Shown here: positions 7,271 through 16,101 of the stretch, piece after piece
Layout of the letters: each line of letters starts with the position of its first letter
Numbering within the stretch: the first letter of the stretch is position 1
From: CAZHAX01 sp964530325
Lineage (GTDB): Bacteria; Chloroflexota; Anaerolineae; B4-G1
Direction of reading: 5' to 3'
DNA: 44,117 bases
NCBI GenBank assembly: GCA_964530325.1
Contig: CAZHAX010000024.1
Coordinates: 1 to 44,117 of the forward strand
Made by a program: the position numbers and the translations under genes
Notes under the pieces: generated by a model
What the model was told of the DNA's origin: nothing
What the model saw: the letters and a program-made list of their open reading frames with translations, nothing else
Database searches by the model: none

Positions 7271-10200
7271 TCAGCTTCGCTCCTGCGGACAACCGCGCGA
7301 GCCCTGCCCTTCGTGGCGCAGCACCTGCTTTCGGGCCCCGGCTAGGCCCGCCAGGGCCAGACCCAGCGGTAGGATCGCAGCAGAGGGGCAGATGCCCTGG
7401 CCCTCCCCGGCCGACTCACCCGCCAGCCCCTCCACCACCCCGCCATCACCGCTCAATACGAACCCCGCCCAGTAGTACGGATGCGCCCACTGCGGATGCT
7501 CCTCGTCCCTCCGCACTTCCTCCTGCGCCGCCTGCAGAGCCTCCGCCTTCCCCTTCCCCTCCAGCAGATGGGAGTAGAAGCTCACCATCAACACCCCCGT
7601 CGCCTCGTCGTCCACCGGCCACAGGCTGGCCACCACCGTCGGCGCCCCGTACAGAAACGCCCGGTTCAACCCCACCACCTCGTCCCCCGCGCTCAACTCC
7701 CCCACCTGCGTCTGGCAGGCGCTCAATACCACCACCGACGCCCTCTCCAGATCCAGCCCATATACCTCGTACACGTTCAGCCGCCCGTCCTCCCCCTCCC
7801 CCGGCGCCAACCACAGCCGCGAGAAGAGCGGCGCTGCCGCGTTGAACGACCCATGCGCCGCCACGTGTACCACCCCCGCCCCGCCCACCGCCTCCCCCAG
7901 CGCCGCCTCCCCCGCCTCCTCACCCAGCAGCGCCTCCACCCCCAGCAGCCCCGCCACCTGCTCCGCCTCCCGCCCCGCATACTCCAGCGCCCCCAGGTCT
8001 GGGTTCCCCGTCTCCGGATCGCCCAACACCACCGCCCCCGCCCCCTCTCGCCCCGCCTTCTCCTCTATGTACGGCAGCGCGCTCGCCGACGGCAGGTGGA
8101 ACAGCACGTACTGCTCCCCCAGGTACTCCTCACCATCGTGCAGCGCCGCGAACGGTACGTAGTGCAGCGTCTGGTGTGGAACTATCCCCACCTGGGGCGT
8201 ATCCAAATATGGCAGAAGCGGTTCAATCAACCACGCGTACAGGTCGCTCAGGCTCCGCGGGTAGGCATTGTCCAGGTTCGCCAGACCCAACGACCGGAAG
8301 CTCGCCACTGCCTGGCCGATCTCCTCCGCCGTAGCCCCCAGCTCCACCAGCTCGAACTCCTCCTCGCTCAATACGAACGCCAACCCCTCCTGTCCCGCCA
8401 GATAGTAGGCGATCAGTGTCGTCTCCTCATCCAGAAGCGCCTGCGTCTCCGTCACCGTCGCCGTCTCGATCGTCACCAGCGAAGCCAGCTCCGGGTTCGC
8501 CAGCTCCAGCTGCGCCAGCAGATCCTCGTACTCCCCCTGCTTCTCCGCCACCTGCGCCTCAATCGACTCCACCACCTGCTCGTTCTGCTCCTCCGCCGGC
8601 AGCGACTTCTCACTCACCAGATCGCTCTCCAGAGCCGCCAGCTCCCCCCGCAGCTCCCTCTCCTCCTCCACCAACCCCGCGTCCGCCGCCTGCCCCAGGT
8701 CCAGCCGCTGGTTCCCCATCCCATCCAGAAAGGCCCGGGCCCGGCTCCGCTCCGCCACCTCGAACGCCTCCACCCCCCGCCCCATCGCCGCCAGCAAACG
8801 CACCGCCGCCTGGTACACGTCCACTTCCTGCCCCGCCAGAGCGATGCGGAAGGACTCGACACGAACGCCGGCCAGCACCGACTCCCGGGCCTCGATCGAG
8901 GCGGAGTAGTACTGCAGAGCGCCGGGTTCGTCTCCCTGCTTCTCGCTGAGGTCGCCGAGGCCCTGCAGAACCTTCGCCGCTCCTGCCCGGTCGCCGATGT
9001 CCTGCCTGATCTCGAGCGCCCGCTCGAGGTCAAGCAGCGCTTCGTCATAGTCTCCCAGCTTCTCGCGGGCTATGCCCATGTTGTAGAGAACCATCGCCTC
9101 GCCAGCAGGATCGCCAATCAGCCGGTAGATGGATAGGGCCCGGCTCAGATAGCTCAGCGCCTCCTCCTGGTCGCCGATACCGCTGTTGGCGATCCCGGCG
9201 TTGGCCAGCGTATCGGCCTCACTCGCCTGGTCGCCCAGGTCCTGATAGATGGCCAGCGCCTGCAGGTAGAAGTCGAGCGACTCCTCATATGCGGACCCCT
9301 GGGTGAGCAGAACCCCCACGTTGTTCAGCACCATCGCCTCTCCTGATCGGTCGCCGATCTCCTCGTTGATCGTCGACGCCTCTTCCAGGTAGGCCAGCGC
9401 CCGCTCGTAGTCGCCCAGCTCTCCGTAGACGACGCCCATGTTCATGAGTGTCGCCGCCTCTCCGCCCCGGTCGGCGATCTCCTGAAAGATGGTCAGCGCC
9501 TGCTGGTAGTACGAGAGCGCCTGCTCGTAGTCAGACTGCAGGTCGTAGTTGATAGCCAGGTTGTTGTAGGCGCTGGCTTCCATGTACCGATCGCCAAGTT
9601 CGGCATACAGATCCAACGCCTGCACCTGGTACTCGATCGCCGCCGCATAGTCGGCAATCTCCGAATAGACGATGGCGATGTTGTTCAGGCTGCGCGCCTC
9701 GTCCGCCTCGGCGCCCGCCTGGCGAGAGAGGTCGAGCGCCTGTTCGTAGTACTGCAGAGCATCCTCGTAGTGGGCCAGGCGCCAGTGCACCAGGCCCAGG
9801 TTGACCAGGGTGGTCACTTCCCTGGACCGGTCCTTGACCGAGCGGTGCATAGCCAGCGCCTGCTCGTGGCAATAGAGCGCCTCGGCGTAGGCTCCCTGGT
9901 GATAGTAGGACATGCCGGCGTTGTTCAGGGCCATTCCCTCGCCCGCCACATCTCCAACCTGCCGGTACGCCTCGGCTGCTTCCAGGAAGATCTCCGCATC
10001 CCGGTCGCAGGCGGCGACCGTTAAGCAAGCGAGCCCCATACAGTTCAAGGCTTCCGCCTCGAGCGCCACATCGCCGACCCCTGCGAATCCCTGCGCCGCC
10101 TGGTCGTAGTTCTCGAGGGCCTGCTCATACTCGGCGAGCTCCTCGCAGACCACGCCCACGCGGAAGTAACTCCACGCCGCTCCCAGGCCATCGCCCGCCT

Positions 10201-10438
10201 GCACATACAGAGAGAGCGCCTCCTCGAGGAGCGATAGTGACTCCTCGTACTCGCCGTCCTGGTAGAGCTCGAGCGCGATCTGGGTCACGACGTAGGCCTG
10301 CGCCGTCAGCGCTGCGTCTGGCGTGGGTGTTGGATTCTGCGCCGCCGGCGCGGCTGCAGCAGGTGCGCCGGGCTCCACCGCCAACAGCAGCATCAGCCCC
10401 AGACAAGCGTAGAAGACAAGCCGCCTTGCGCTCACCAC
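7271..10438 (-). CDS. Exported TPR-CHAT protease (paralog 1)
   Basis: A 1055-residue caspase-like CHAT protein. Residues 1-28 are a signal peptide, followed by an NPTPTPD linker. Residues about 45-525 hold about 12 forty-residue TPRs of the LNNLGxxYxxxGDYEQAL type, then an acidic coiled-coil and the CHAT domain. The predicted dyad is intact: H862 (HVAAHGSF) and C908 (LSACQTQ). The C-terminus (ICPSAAILPLGLALAG then basic residues) is a short membrane or sorting-type tail. The start is GTG at 10438, with a GGGAGG site lying inside the upstream gene, which it overlaps by 7 bp. Residues 528-1025 are encoded by DNA identical to that of the neighbour. CHAT proteases usually cut a partner when the TPRs sense a signal; the partner here is unknown. 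Confidence 0.88.
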   Translation of the reverse strand: MVSARRLVFYACLGLMLLLAVEPGAPAAAAPAAQNPTPTPDAALTAQAYVVTQIALELYQDGEYEESLSLLEEALSLYVQAGDGLGAAWSYFRVGVVCEELAEYEQALENYDQAAQGFAGVGDVALEAEALNCMGLACLTVAACDRDAEIFLEAAEAYRQVGDVAGEGMALNNAGMSYYHQGAYAEALYCHEQALAMHRSVKDRSREVTTLVNLGLVHWRLAHYEDALQYYEQALDLSRQAGAEADEARSLNNIAIVYSEIADYAAAIEYQVQALDLYAELGDRYMEASAYNNLAINYDLQSDYEQALSYYQQALTIFQEIADRGGEAATLMNMGVVYGELGDYERALAYLEEASTINEEIGDRSGEAMVLNNVGVLLTQGSAYEESLDFYLQALAIYQDLGDQASEADTLANAGIANSGIGDQEEALSYLSRALSIYRLIGDPAGEAMVLYNMGIAREKLGDYDEALLDLERALEIRQDIGDRAGAAKVLQGLGDLSEKQGDEPGALQYYSASIEARESVLAGVRVESFRIALAGQEVDVYQAAVRLLAAMGRGVEAFEVAERSRARAFLDGMGNQRLDLGQAADAGLVEEERELRGELAALESDLVSEKSLPAEEQNEQVVESIEAQVAEKQGEYEDLLAQLELANPELASLVTIETATVTETQALLDEETTLIAYYLAGQEGLAFVLSEEEFELVELGATAEEIGQAVASFRSLGLANLDNAYPRSLSDLYAWLIEPLLPYLDTPQVGIVPHQTLHYVPFAALHDGEEYLGEQYVLFHLPSASALPYIEEKAGREGAGAVVLGDPETGNPDLGALEYAGREAEQVAGLLGVEALLGEEAGEAALGEAVGGAGVVHVAAHGSFNAAAPLFSRLWLAPGEGEDGRLNVYEVYGLDLERASVVVLSACQTQVGELSAGDEVVGLNRAFLYGAPTVVASLWPVDDEATGVLMVSFYSHLLEGKGKAEALQAAQEEVRRDEEHPQWAHPYYWAGFVLSGDGGVVEGLAGESAGEGQGICPSAAILPLGLALAGLAGARKQVLRHEGQGSRGCPQERS
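7362..8857 (-). repeat. 1,496-bp direct repeat, copy 1
   Basis: This segment of the first CHAT gene equals 10499-11994 (offset 3,137). I found no mismatch on reading, and the translations agree in several frames on both strands. It covers the coiled-coil, CHAT domain and start of the C-terminal tail, while the flanking TPR coding DNA differs. Confidence 0.9.
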
Positions 10439-13400
10439 GCACCTCCCGGCTCCGCACCCCGCCGCCGGCGAACCCGGCCGAGCGCCACGATCGCCAACCC
10501 CAGCGGTAGGATCGCAGCAGAGGGGCAGATGCCCTGGCCCTCCCCGGCCGACTCACCCGCCAGCCCCTCCACCACCCCGCCATCACCGCTCAATACGAAC
10601 CCCGCCCAGTAGTACGGATGCGCCCACTGCGGATGCTCCTCGTCCCTCCGCACTTCCTCCTGCGCCGCCTGCAGAGCCTCCGCCTTCCCCTTCCCCTCCA
10701 GCAGATGGGAGTAGAAGCTCACCATCAACACCCCCGTCGCCTCGTCGTCCACCGGCCACAGGCTGGCCACCACCGTCGGCGCCCCGTACAGAAACGCCCG
10801 GTTCAACCCCACCACCTCGTCCCCCGCGCTCAACTCCCCCACCTGCGTCTGGCAGGCGCTCAATACCACCACCGACGCCCTCTCCAGATCCAGCCCATAT
10901 ACCTCGTACACGTTCAGCCGCCCGTCCTCCCCCTCCCCCGGCGCCAACCACAGCCGCGAGAAGAGCGGCGCTGCCGCGTTGAACGACCCATGCGCCGCCA
11001 CGTGTACCACCCCCGCCCCGCCCACCGCCTCCCCCAGCGCCGCCTCCCCCGCCTCCTCACCCAGCAGCGCCTCCACCCCCAGCAGCCCCGCCACCTGCTC
11101 CGCCTCCCGCCCCGCATACTCCAGCGCCCCCAGGTCTGGGTTCCCCGTCTCCGGATCGCCCAACACCACCGCCCCCGCCCCCTCTCGCCCCGCCTTCTCC
11201 TCTATGTACGGCAGCGCGCTCGCCGACGGCAGGTGGAACAGCACGTACTGCTCCCCCAGGTACTCCTCACCATCGTGCAGCGCCGCGAACGGTACGTAGT
11301 GCAGCGTCTGGTGTGGAACTATCCCCACCTGGGGCGTATCCAAATATGGCAGAAGCGGTTCAATCAACCACGCGTACAGGTCGCTCAGGCTCCGCGGGTA
11401 GGCATTGTCCAGGTTCGCCAGACCCAACGACCGGAAGCTCGCCACTGCCTGGCCGATCTCCTCCGCCGTAGCCCCCAGCTCCACCAGCTCGAACTCCTCC
11501 TCGCTCAATACGAACGCCAACCCCTCCTGTCCCGCCAGATAGTAGGCGATCAGTGTCGTCTCCTCATCCAGAAGCGCCTGCGTCTCCGTCACCGTCGCCG
11601 TCTCGATCGTCACCAGCGAAGCCAGCTCCGGGTTCGCCAGCTCCAGCTGCGCCAGCAGATCCTCGTACTCCCCCTGCTTCTCCGCCACCTGCGCCTCAAT
11701 CGACTCCACCACCTGCTCGTTCTGCTCCTCCGCCGGCAGCGACTTCTCACTCACCAGATCGCTCTCCAGAGCCGCCAGCTCCCCCCGCAGCTCCCTCTCC
11801 TCCTCCACCAACCCCGCGTCCGCCGCCTGCCCCAGGTCCAGCCGCTGGTTCCCCATCCCATCCAGAAAGGCCCGGGCCCGGCTCCGCTCCGCCACCTCGA
11901 ACGCCTCCACCCCCCGCCCCATCGCCGCCAGCAAACGCACCGCCGCCTGGTACACGTCCACTTCCTGCCCCGCCAGAGCGATGCGGAAGGACTCCACCCG
12001 CACACCACCACGGATCTCCTCCCGCACGGCGATGGACTGCAGGTGATAGTCGAGCGCCTGGTCGTTCTCGGACAGAGCTTCGTAGACGAGCCCGATGTTG
12101 TTCAGCGTATCCGCCTCCGAGGCCCGGTCGCCGATCTCCCGGGAGATGGACAGAGATTGCTCGTAGCAGTCGAGCGCCTGCTCGTAGTCGGACAGGTAGC
12201 GATAGACGATCCCCATACTGTGTAGAGCAAACGCCTCTCCGCGCCGGTCTCCGATCTCGCGGAGGATAGACAGTGCTTGCTGATGGTAGTCCAGCGCCTG
12301 GTCGTACTGAGAAAGCTCGTCGTGGACCGCTCCTATGCCAGACAGCGCCTTCGCCTCTCCCGCCCGATAGCCAATGTCGCGGTACATTGATAGTGCTTGC
12401 TGGAAGCGGTCGAGCGCCTGCTCGTACTCAGACAGGTAGAAGTGGACGGCCGCCAGGTTGTACAGGGTAATCGCCTCTCCGGAGCCGTCGTCGGCCGCAC
12501 GGAAGATGGCCAACGCCTGCTGGAAGTAGCCCAGCGCCCGCCGGTAGTCGGCCAGGTCGGTGTAGAAGTAGCCCAGATTGCCGAGCGCCCTCGCCTCTCC
12601 CACGGGATCGCCAACGTCGCGGTAGATGGCGAGAGCCCTCTGGCAGCACTCAAGCGCCTGCTCGTGCTCCGACAGGATCTCGTAGACCACCGCCATGTTG
12701 TTCAGGGCCAGCGCTTCCCCCTCCGCATCTCCAATCTCGACGAAGATCGCCAGGGCCTGATCGTAGTGATCCAGGGCCAGCTCGTACTGCGAGAGAGCAC
12801 TGAAGACGAGTCCGATGTTCAGCGTCGTGCCGGCCTCACAGACCTGGAAGCCGATCTGCCTGCACACGGCGAGCGCCTGCTCGTAGAGCTCCAGCGCCTG
12901 ATCGTACTGGGAAAGATCGTCGTGGATGATGGCCATGCTGTTCAGCGCGGACGCCTCCCCTTCCACGTCCTTCATTGCCTGCCTGATCGCCAGCACCTGG
13001 CCGTAGTAGACCAGGGCCTCCTCGTACTCATAGACTGCCTTGTGGACGGCTGCCATGGCGTTGAGCGTAGACGCCTCTCCGGCGCGGTCGCCCAGCTCCC
13101 GCTTGATTGCCAGTGACTGACCGTAGTAGTCCAACGCTTCCTCGTACTCGTAGAGGCGGTAGTGAACCACGCCGATGTTGAAGAGCGCCACCGACTGCCC
13201 AGCCCGGTCGCCGGTCTGGCGACGTATGGCCAGCGCCTGTTGGTACCTCGCCAGCGCCCCCGAGAGGTCGCCCTGACCGAACAGGTTTCCCGCCTCCTCC
13301 ATCAGAGCCGATGCCTCAGCTGTGAGCAGCGGGTCGGGCGTGGGGGTCGGATCGTCCTCCGGCAGCGCCGCGACGGCTGGCGGAGTCAAGTCTGCAGAGA

Positions 13401-13452
13401 TAATCAACACCATTGTCAGCGGCAGGAAGAACGCCAGGCGCCGTGCCTTCAT
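10432..13452 (-). CDS. Exported TPR-CHAT protease (paralog 2)
   Basis: A 1006-residue paralog of the next gene. It has a signal peptide (residues 1-27), a DPTPTPD linker, and about 11 forty-residue TPRs (about 45-480) that differ in sequence from those of paralog 1. Residues 487-984 are identical in DNA to paralog 1. The predicted catalytic pair is H821 and C867. After the shared ICPSAAILPLGLA the tail diverges and ends RVRRRRGAEPGGAW. A strong AGGAGGT site precedes the ATG at 13452. It lies 61 bp after the FecR-like lipoprotein gene and overlaps paralog 1. Diverged sensors on a homogenised protease suggest two inputs feeding one output (inference). Confidence 0.88.
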   Translation of the reverse strand: MKARRLAFFLPLTMVLIISADLTPPAVAALPEDDPTPTPDPLLTAEASALMEEAGNLFGQGDLSGALARYQQALAIRRQTGDRAGQSVALFNIGVVHYRLYEYEEALDYYGQSLAIKRELGDRAGEASTLNAMAAVHKAVYEYEEALVYYGQVLAIRQAMKDVEGEASALNSMAIIHDDLSQYDQALELYEQALAVCRQIGFQVCEAGTTLNIGLVFSALSQYELALDHYDQALAIFVEIGDAEGEALALNNMAVVYEILSEHEQALECCQRALAIYRDVGDPVGEARALGNLGYFYTDLADYRRALGYFQQALAIFRAADDGSGEAITLYNLAAVHFYLSEYEQALDRFQQALSMYRDIGYRAGEAKALSGIGAVHDELSQYDQALDYHQQALSILREIGDRRGEAFALHSMGIVYRYLSDYEQALDCYEQSLSISREIGDRASEADTLNNIGLVYEALSENDQALDYHLQSIAVREEIRGGVRVESFRIALAGQEVDVYQAAVRLLAAMGRGVEAFEVAERSRARAFLDGMGNQRLDLGQAADAGLVEEERELRGELAALESDLVSEKSLPAEEQNEQVVESIEAQVAEKQGEYEDLLAQLELANPELASLVTIETATVTETQALLDEETTLIAYYLAGQEGLAFVLSEEEFELVELGATAEEIGQAVASFRSLGLANLDNAYPRSLSDLYAWLIEPLLPYLDTPQVGIVPHQTLHYVPFAALHDGEEYLGEQYVLFHLPSASALPYIEEKAGREGAGAVVLGDPETGNPDLGALEYAGREAEQVAGLLGVEALLGEEAGEAALGEAVGGAGVVHVAAHGSFNAAAPLFSRLWLAPGEGEDGRLNVYEVYGLDLERASVVVLSACQTQVGELSAGDEVVGLNRAFLYGAPTVVASLWPVDDEATGVLMVSFYSHLLEGKGKAEALQAAQEEVRRDEEHPQWAHPYYWAGFVLSGDGGVVEGLAGESAGEGQGICPSAAILPLGLAIVALGRVRRRRGAEPGGAW
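10499..11994 (-). repeat. 1,496-bp direct repeat, copy 2
   Basis: This is the partner of 7362-8857. The left edge of identity is inside the C-terminal tail codons and the right edge is at the TPR/coiled-coil junction (codons for VESF). Both edges are abrupt, which fits gene conversion or a recent duplication. Confidence 0.9.
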
Positions 13453-13513
13453 CCAGAACCTCCTGACATCATAGTCGCCGTTCCCCGCCCCTTCACCACC
13501 AGCAGGCCGGGGC

Positions 13514-14626
13514 TCACTCAGCCAGCGCGGCGTCTACGTGGTCGACGCCATCGCTGTCGCCGATCTGCTCGTACAGCGCTCTCGCCCGAGCCAGGTGCTC
13601 TGGCGCCGATTGCCCCAGGACATCGTCCTCCAGGAGCTGTGCGGCCAGCCCCAGCCCGAACCGGGCTCTCGCCTGAGCCTCCAACTCGCCGCTCGCCTCG
13701 GAGCCCTCCAGCGCCTCCTCGTAGGCAGCCGCGCCTTCGAGCGGACACTGAGCCTCAAGGTAAGTCTGCCCCAGAGCGAGCCACACGGCCACGGCGCTGT
13801 CCCGGGCCGCCAACTCTTCGAGAAGGCCGATCGCCTCGGCGCGCAGCCCTTGGCCCAGCAGCAGTTCAGCCACCAGCAGATCCGCCGCGGTGGCACTGAT
13901 CGGCCGGGCCCGCACCCGGGCTTCCTGCGCCTGGACCGCCTGCGCCTGCTGAGCGGCCAGCAGGGAGAAGCCCAGCCCGACGTGCTGCTCGTTCGCCTCG
14001 TCCGAGGACCGGCCGCCCCCTTCCACGACCAGGACGTAGGTGGAGCCATGCTCCAGCGGCGGCCACTCTTCAGGCCAATCGAGCTCGGCCCCGCTCGCTT
14101 CGACCGGCGACCGATCCTGGCCGTCATCGGCGATGATCGTCACCACGTAGGTCGGCACCCCCGCCAGCGCGTGCCAGCGCAGCGAGGGCCGGTCGGAGCT
14201 GACCATCGTATCTCGGGGATAGATGACGTACGGGACCTCGCCCTCCTGCTCGCCGCGCAGGGCGGAGACGTCCGGCCAGGGGCGCGGCGGCCGGCCGGTC
14301 TGGCAGGGCACGCTGTGCTCCGACCCGTCGGCCGCGACCAACTTGGGGCTGGTGTCCCAAAGCGACTCGTCGCCGCAGAAGACGGCTGCTGCACTTCCCT
14401 CGTCGACCCGCAGCAGATCGCCCGGCTGCAGGGCGGTGCCGAAACCCACCGCCACGTAGTCCTCCCAGCCCTGGCGGCGCAGCTCCACCTGTCCCTCGGC
14501 TTCCACCAGTAGATTGGGCAGCGTCGACGCCGCTGAAGGCGTCGCTTCTGGGCCGCAGCCCGCCGTGACGGCGATCAACCCGCACGCCATCGCGACCAAA
14601 CGCAGGCCTGATCTCTTGCTCATCAT
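13514..14626 (-). CDS. FecR-like/TPR lipoprotein of the CHAT operon
   Basis: A 370-residue predicted lipoprotein. The ATGATG at 14626 is preceded by AGGAGG; the longer reading frame upstream lacks signal features. Residues 1-23 form a lipoprotein signal ending AVTAGC, with the cysteine at about residue 24. Residues about 35-105 resemble a FecR-type domain (AEGQVELRR, LQPGDLLRVDEGSAAAVF). Residues about 125-225 look like a beta-sandwich (SLRWHALAGVPTYVVTI). The C-terminal third is alanine-rich TPR-like helices. It sits 11 bp after the TPR membrane protein and 61 bp before a TPR-CHAT gene. A surface scaffold or sensor partner of the CHAT proteases is the likely role, by context. Confidence 0.75.
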   Translation of the reverse strand: MMSKRSGLRLVAMACGLIAVTAGCGPEATPSAASTLPNLLVEAEGQVELRRQGWEDYVAVGFGTALQPGDLLRVDEGSAAAVFCGDESLWDTSPKLVAADGSEHSVPCQTGRPPRPWPDVSALRGEQEGEVPYVIYPRDTMVSSDRPSLRWHALAGVPTYVVTIIADDGQDRSPVEASGAELDWPEEWPPLEHGSTYVLVVEGGGRSSDEANEQHVGLGFSLLAAQQAQAVQAQEARVRARPISATAADLLVAELLLGQGLRAEAIGLLEELAARDSAVAVWLALGQTYLEAQCPLEGAAAYEEALEGSEASGELEAQARARFGLGLAAQLLEDDVLGQSAPEHLARARALYEQIGDSDGVDHVDAALAE

Positions 14627-14637
14627 TGACCTCCTGC

Positions 14638-15729
14638 TCACTCGTACAACCACTCCCTCGCCTCGGCCACCCAGCGGATCGCGTCGAGGCAGTCGGGCGG
14701 CGGATGGGACGTCTCCACCGCACACGCCTCTGATTCGGCGACGGCGAGCGCGTAGCCCAGGCTGTCCTGCCAGGCCCGGCGCGCGTCGTCCGACTGACCA
14801 AGCTCCTCAGCGGCCAGCGCCTCCAGCCTGTGGGACTCGGCCAGGTAGATCTGCACGCTCTCTCCGTCGGCCCGTAGGGCCCCGAGCTGAGCGAGAGCCG
14901 CCTCCAGCGAGCCCAGCGCGGCCCTGGGCAGCCCCTTCTCCAGGTAGGCCCAGCCGATGTTCTTGGCCATGATCGCCTGGCCCAGAGCATCGTCCACCCG
15001 GCGCTCTCCGGCGAGCAGCACCGTCAGCGCCGCGTCGGGGTCTTGCCGCGCCTGCAGGTAGAGGTAGCCCAGGTTGTTGTAGGCCGGCCAGAAAGCCTCG
15101 TCCAGCTCCAGTGAGACCTGGTACTCGTCGATCGCTTTCTCATCGTCGTGCAGTGCGGCGTAGGCGCCGGCCAGATTGTAGTGGGCCCGGGAGTCGCGCG
15201 GGCAAAGGCTGGCGGCCTGCTGGAAGGCCCTGGCGGCAACGCTGTACCTCCCTTCCTCGAGAGCGGCGGCCCCGTGACGGTTGAACAGGTTGGCGGCGAT
15301 GGGCGAACCGGCGTAGAGGAGAAGGCCTGTCACCAGCACCGCAGCCCACGCCGCCAGGCAGGCGCGCCGGGGCGTGCCCAGGAACTGGCGGCCACCGACG
15401 GCGCTATCGAGCCGCGCCGCCACGCGGCGGCCCGGTTCGGTCTGCAGCCCGAGGAAGGAGAGAATCGCCAGCAGCTCGGCCACGCCGCCGCTGAAGGCCA
15501 GGAATTCGGGGTCGGGCCGCAGCCAGCGGTACCAAAGCGCCAGCAGGTGGTAGACGAGAAGGGCGAGCGCGCCGAAGGTGAGCCATTCCCGAAGCCGGTT
15601 GGGGCCGGCGCTTGCCGCAGAGAGAGGCGCCGGCTCCTGCGCCGAGTCAGTGCCTGCCGGAGTGGCACGGGCAGCGCGCGGCCGAGCCTTGCCCGCTTGC
15701 GGCGATGAATGAGTTTCTCTCGCACTCAT
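14638..15729 (-). CDS. Membrane-anchored TPR protein, first gene of the CHAT operon
   Basis: A 363-residue protein. A disordered, alanine- and proline-rich N-terminus (1-45) leads to about three membrane segments (48-68, 76-96 and 124-146). TPRs follow at about 150-330, including SRAHYNLAGAYAALHDDEKAIDEY and PAYNNLGYLYLQ. The ATG at 15729 has a GCGAGG ribosome-binding site. Transcription probably starts near 15927, from the strong promoter at 15934-15963, giving a leader of about 200 nt. It is first of four genes all built on TPRs, so it likely tethers or assembles the lipoprotein and CHAT proteins at the membrane (inference). No enzymatic motif is visible. Confidence 0.75.
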   Translation of the reverse strand: MSARETHSSPQAGKARPRAARATPAGTDSAQEPAPLSAASAGPNRLREWLTFGALALLVYHLLALWYRWLRPDPEFLAFSGGVAELLAILSFLGLQTEPGRRVAARLDSAVGGRQFLGTPRRACLAAWAAVLVTGLLLYAGSPIAANLFNRHGAAALEEGRYSVAARAFQQAASLCPRDSRAHYNLAGAYAALHDDEKAIDEYQVSLELDEAFWPAYNNLGYLYLQARQDPDAALTVLLAGERRVDDALGQAIMAKNIGWAYLEKGLPRAALGSLEAALAQLGALRADGESVQIYLAESHRLEALAAEELGQSDDARRAWQDSLGYALAVAESEACAVETSHPPPDCLDAIRWVAEAREWLYE

Positions 15730-15933
15730 ACTGGCCTCGCTTCCACACGAATGGACTGCACCAGTCGCCGTTCACCGCCGGTGAGGGCATGCGCCGCCTC
15801 CGGCTCGTTCGTGGTGCTCACTGGCCTGCGTATTGGTATGTATACGTCTGGACGCCCGCAGCAGTTGTACAGCCTCAGCGGAGCCCCTTGCGCCACGGCA
15901 TGGCAGCCGGCCGCTGGCGCAGGGTCGTGGAGG

Positions 15934-15963
15934 ATTGTATCATCAGAGTACGCCTGGTGTCAA
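15934..15963 (-). promoter_or_regulatory. Strong sigma70-type promoter of the TPR-CHAT operon
   Basis: On the minus strand TTGACA (15958-15963), 18 nt, then TGATACAAT (TACAAT at 15934-15939): a consensus -35 with an extended -10. The next minus-strand start codon is 15729, leaving an untranslated leader of about 200 nt. Confidence 0.8.
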
Positions 15964-16023
15964 CCAGAATCGCATCACTCCCCATGGGGCGGACCGACGA
16001 ATGGCGTCTGGCGCAGCCCGGTG

Positions 16024-16063
16024 GAAAAAGAGGGGGCCGGGGCGCTGCGCGCGCCCCGGCCCC
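16024..16063 (-). terminator. Intrinsic terminator of the beta-helix gene
   Basis: A 13-bp perfect GC stem (16033-16045 with 16051-16063, 5-nt loop) is followed on the minus strand by CTCTTTTTCC. It lies 38 bp after the stop codon at 16102. Confidence 0.85.
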
Positions 16064-16101
16064 GCCATTCCGTTTCGCCGCCGCCCAACGCCAGCCTGGG
16101 A

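Noticed and set aside
7481..12225. Long plus-strand open frames of 551 and 535 codons opposite the CHAT genes
   Set aside because: They are mirror shadows of the minus-strand TPR-CHAT genes: composition is Pro/Arg/His-rich, no ribosome-binding site, and they duplicate exactly as the sense genes do.
7271..13452. The TPR-CHAT pair as Craspase or gasdermin-system components
   Set aside because: No Cas genes, CRISPR repeats or gasdermin-like gene occur in the window, and the products carry signal peptides.
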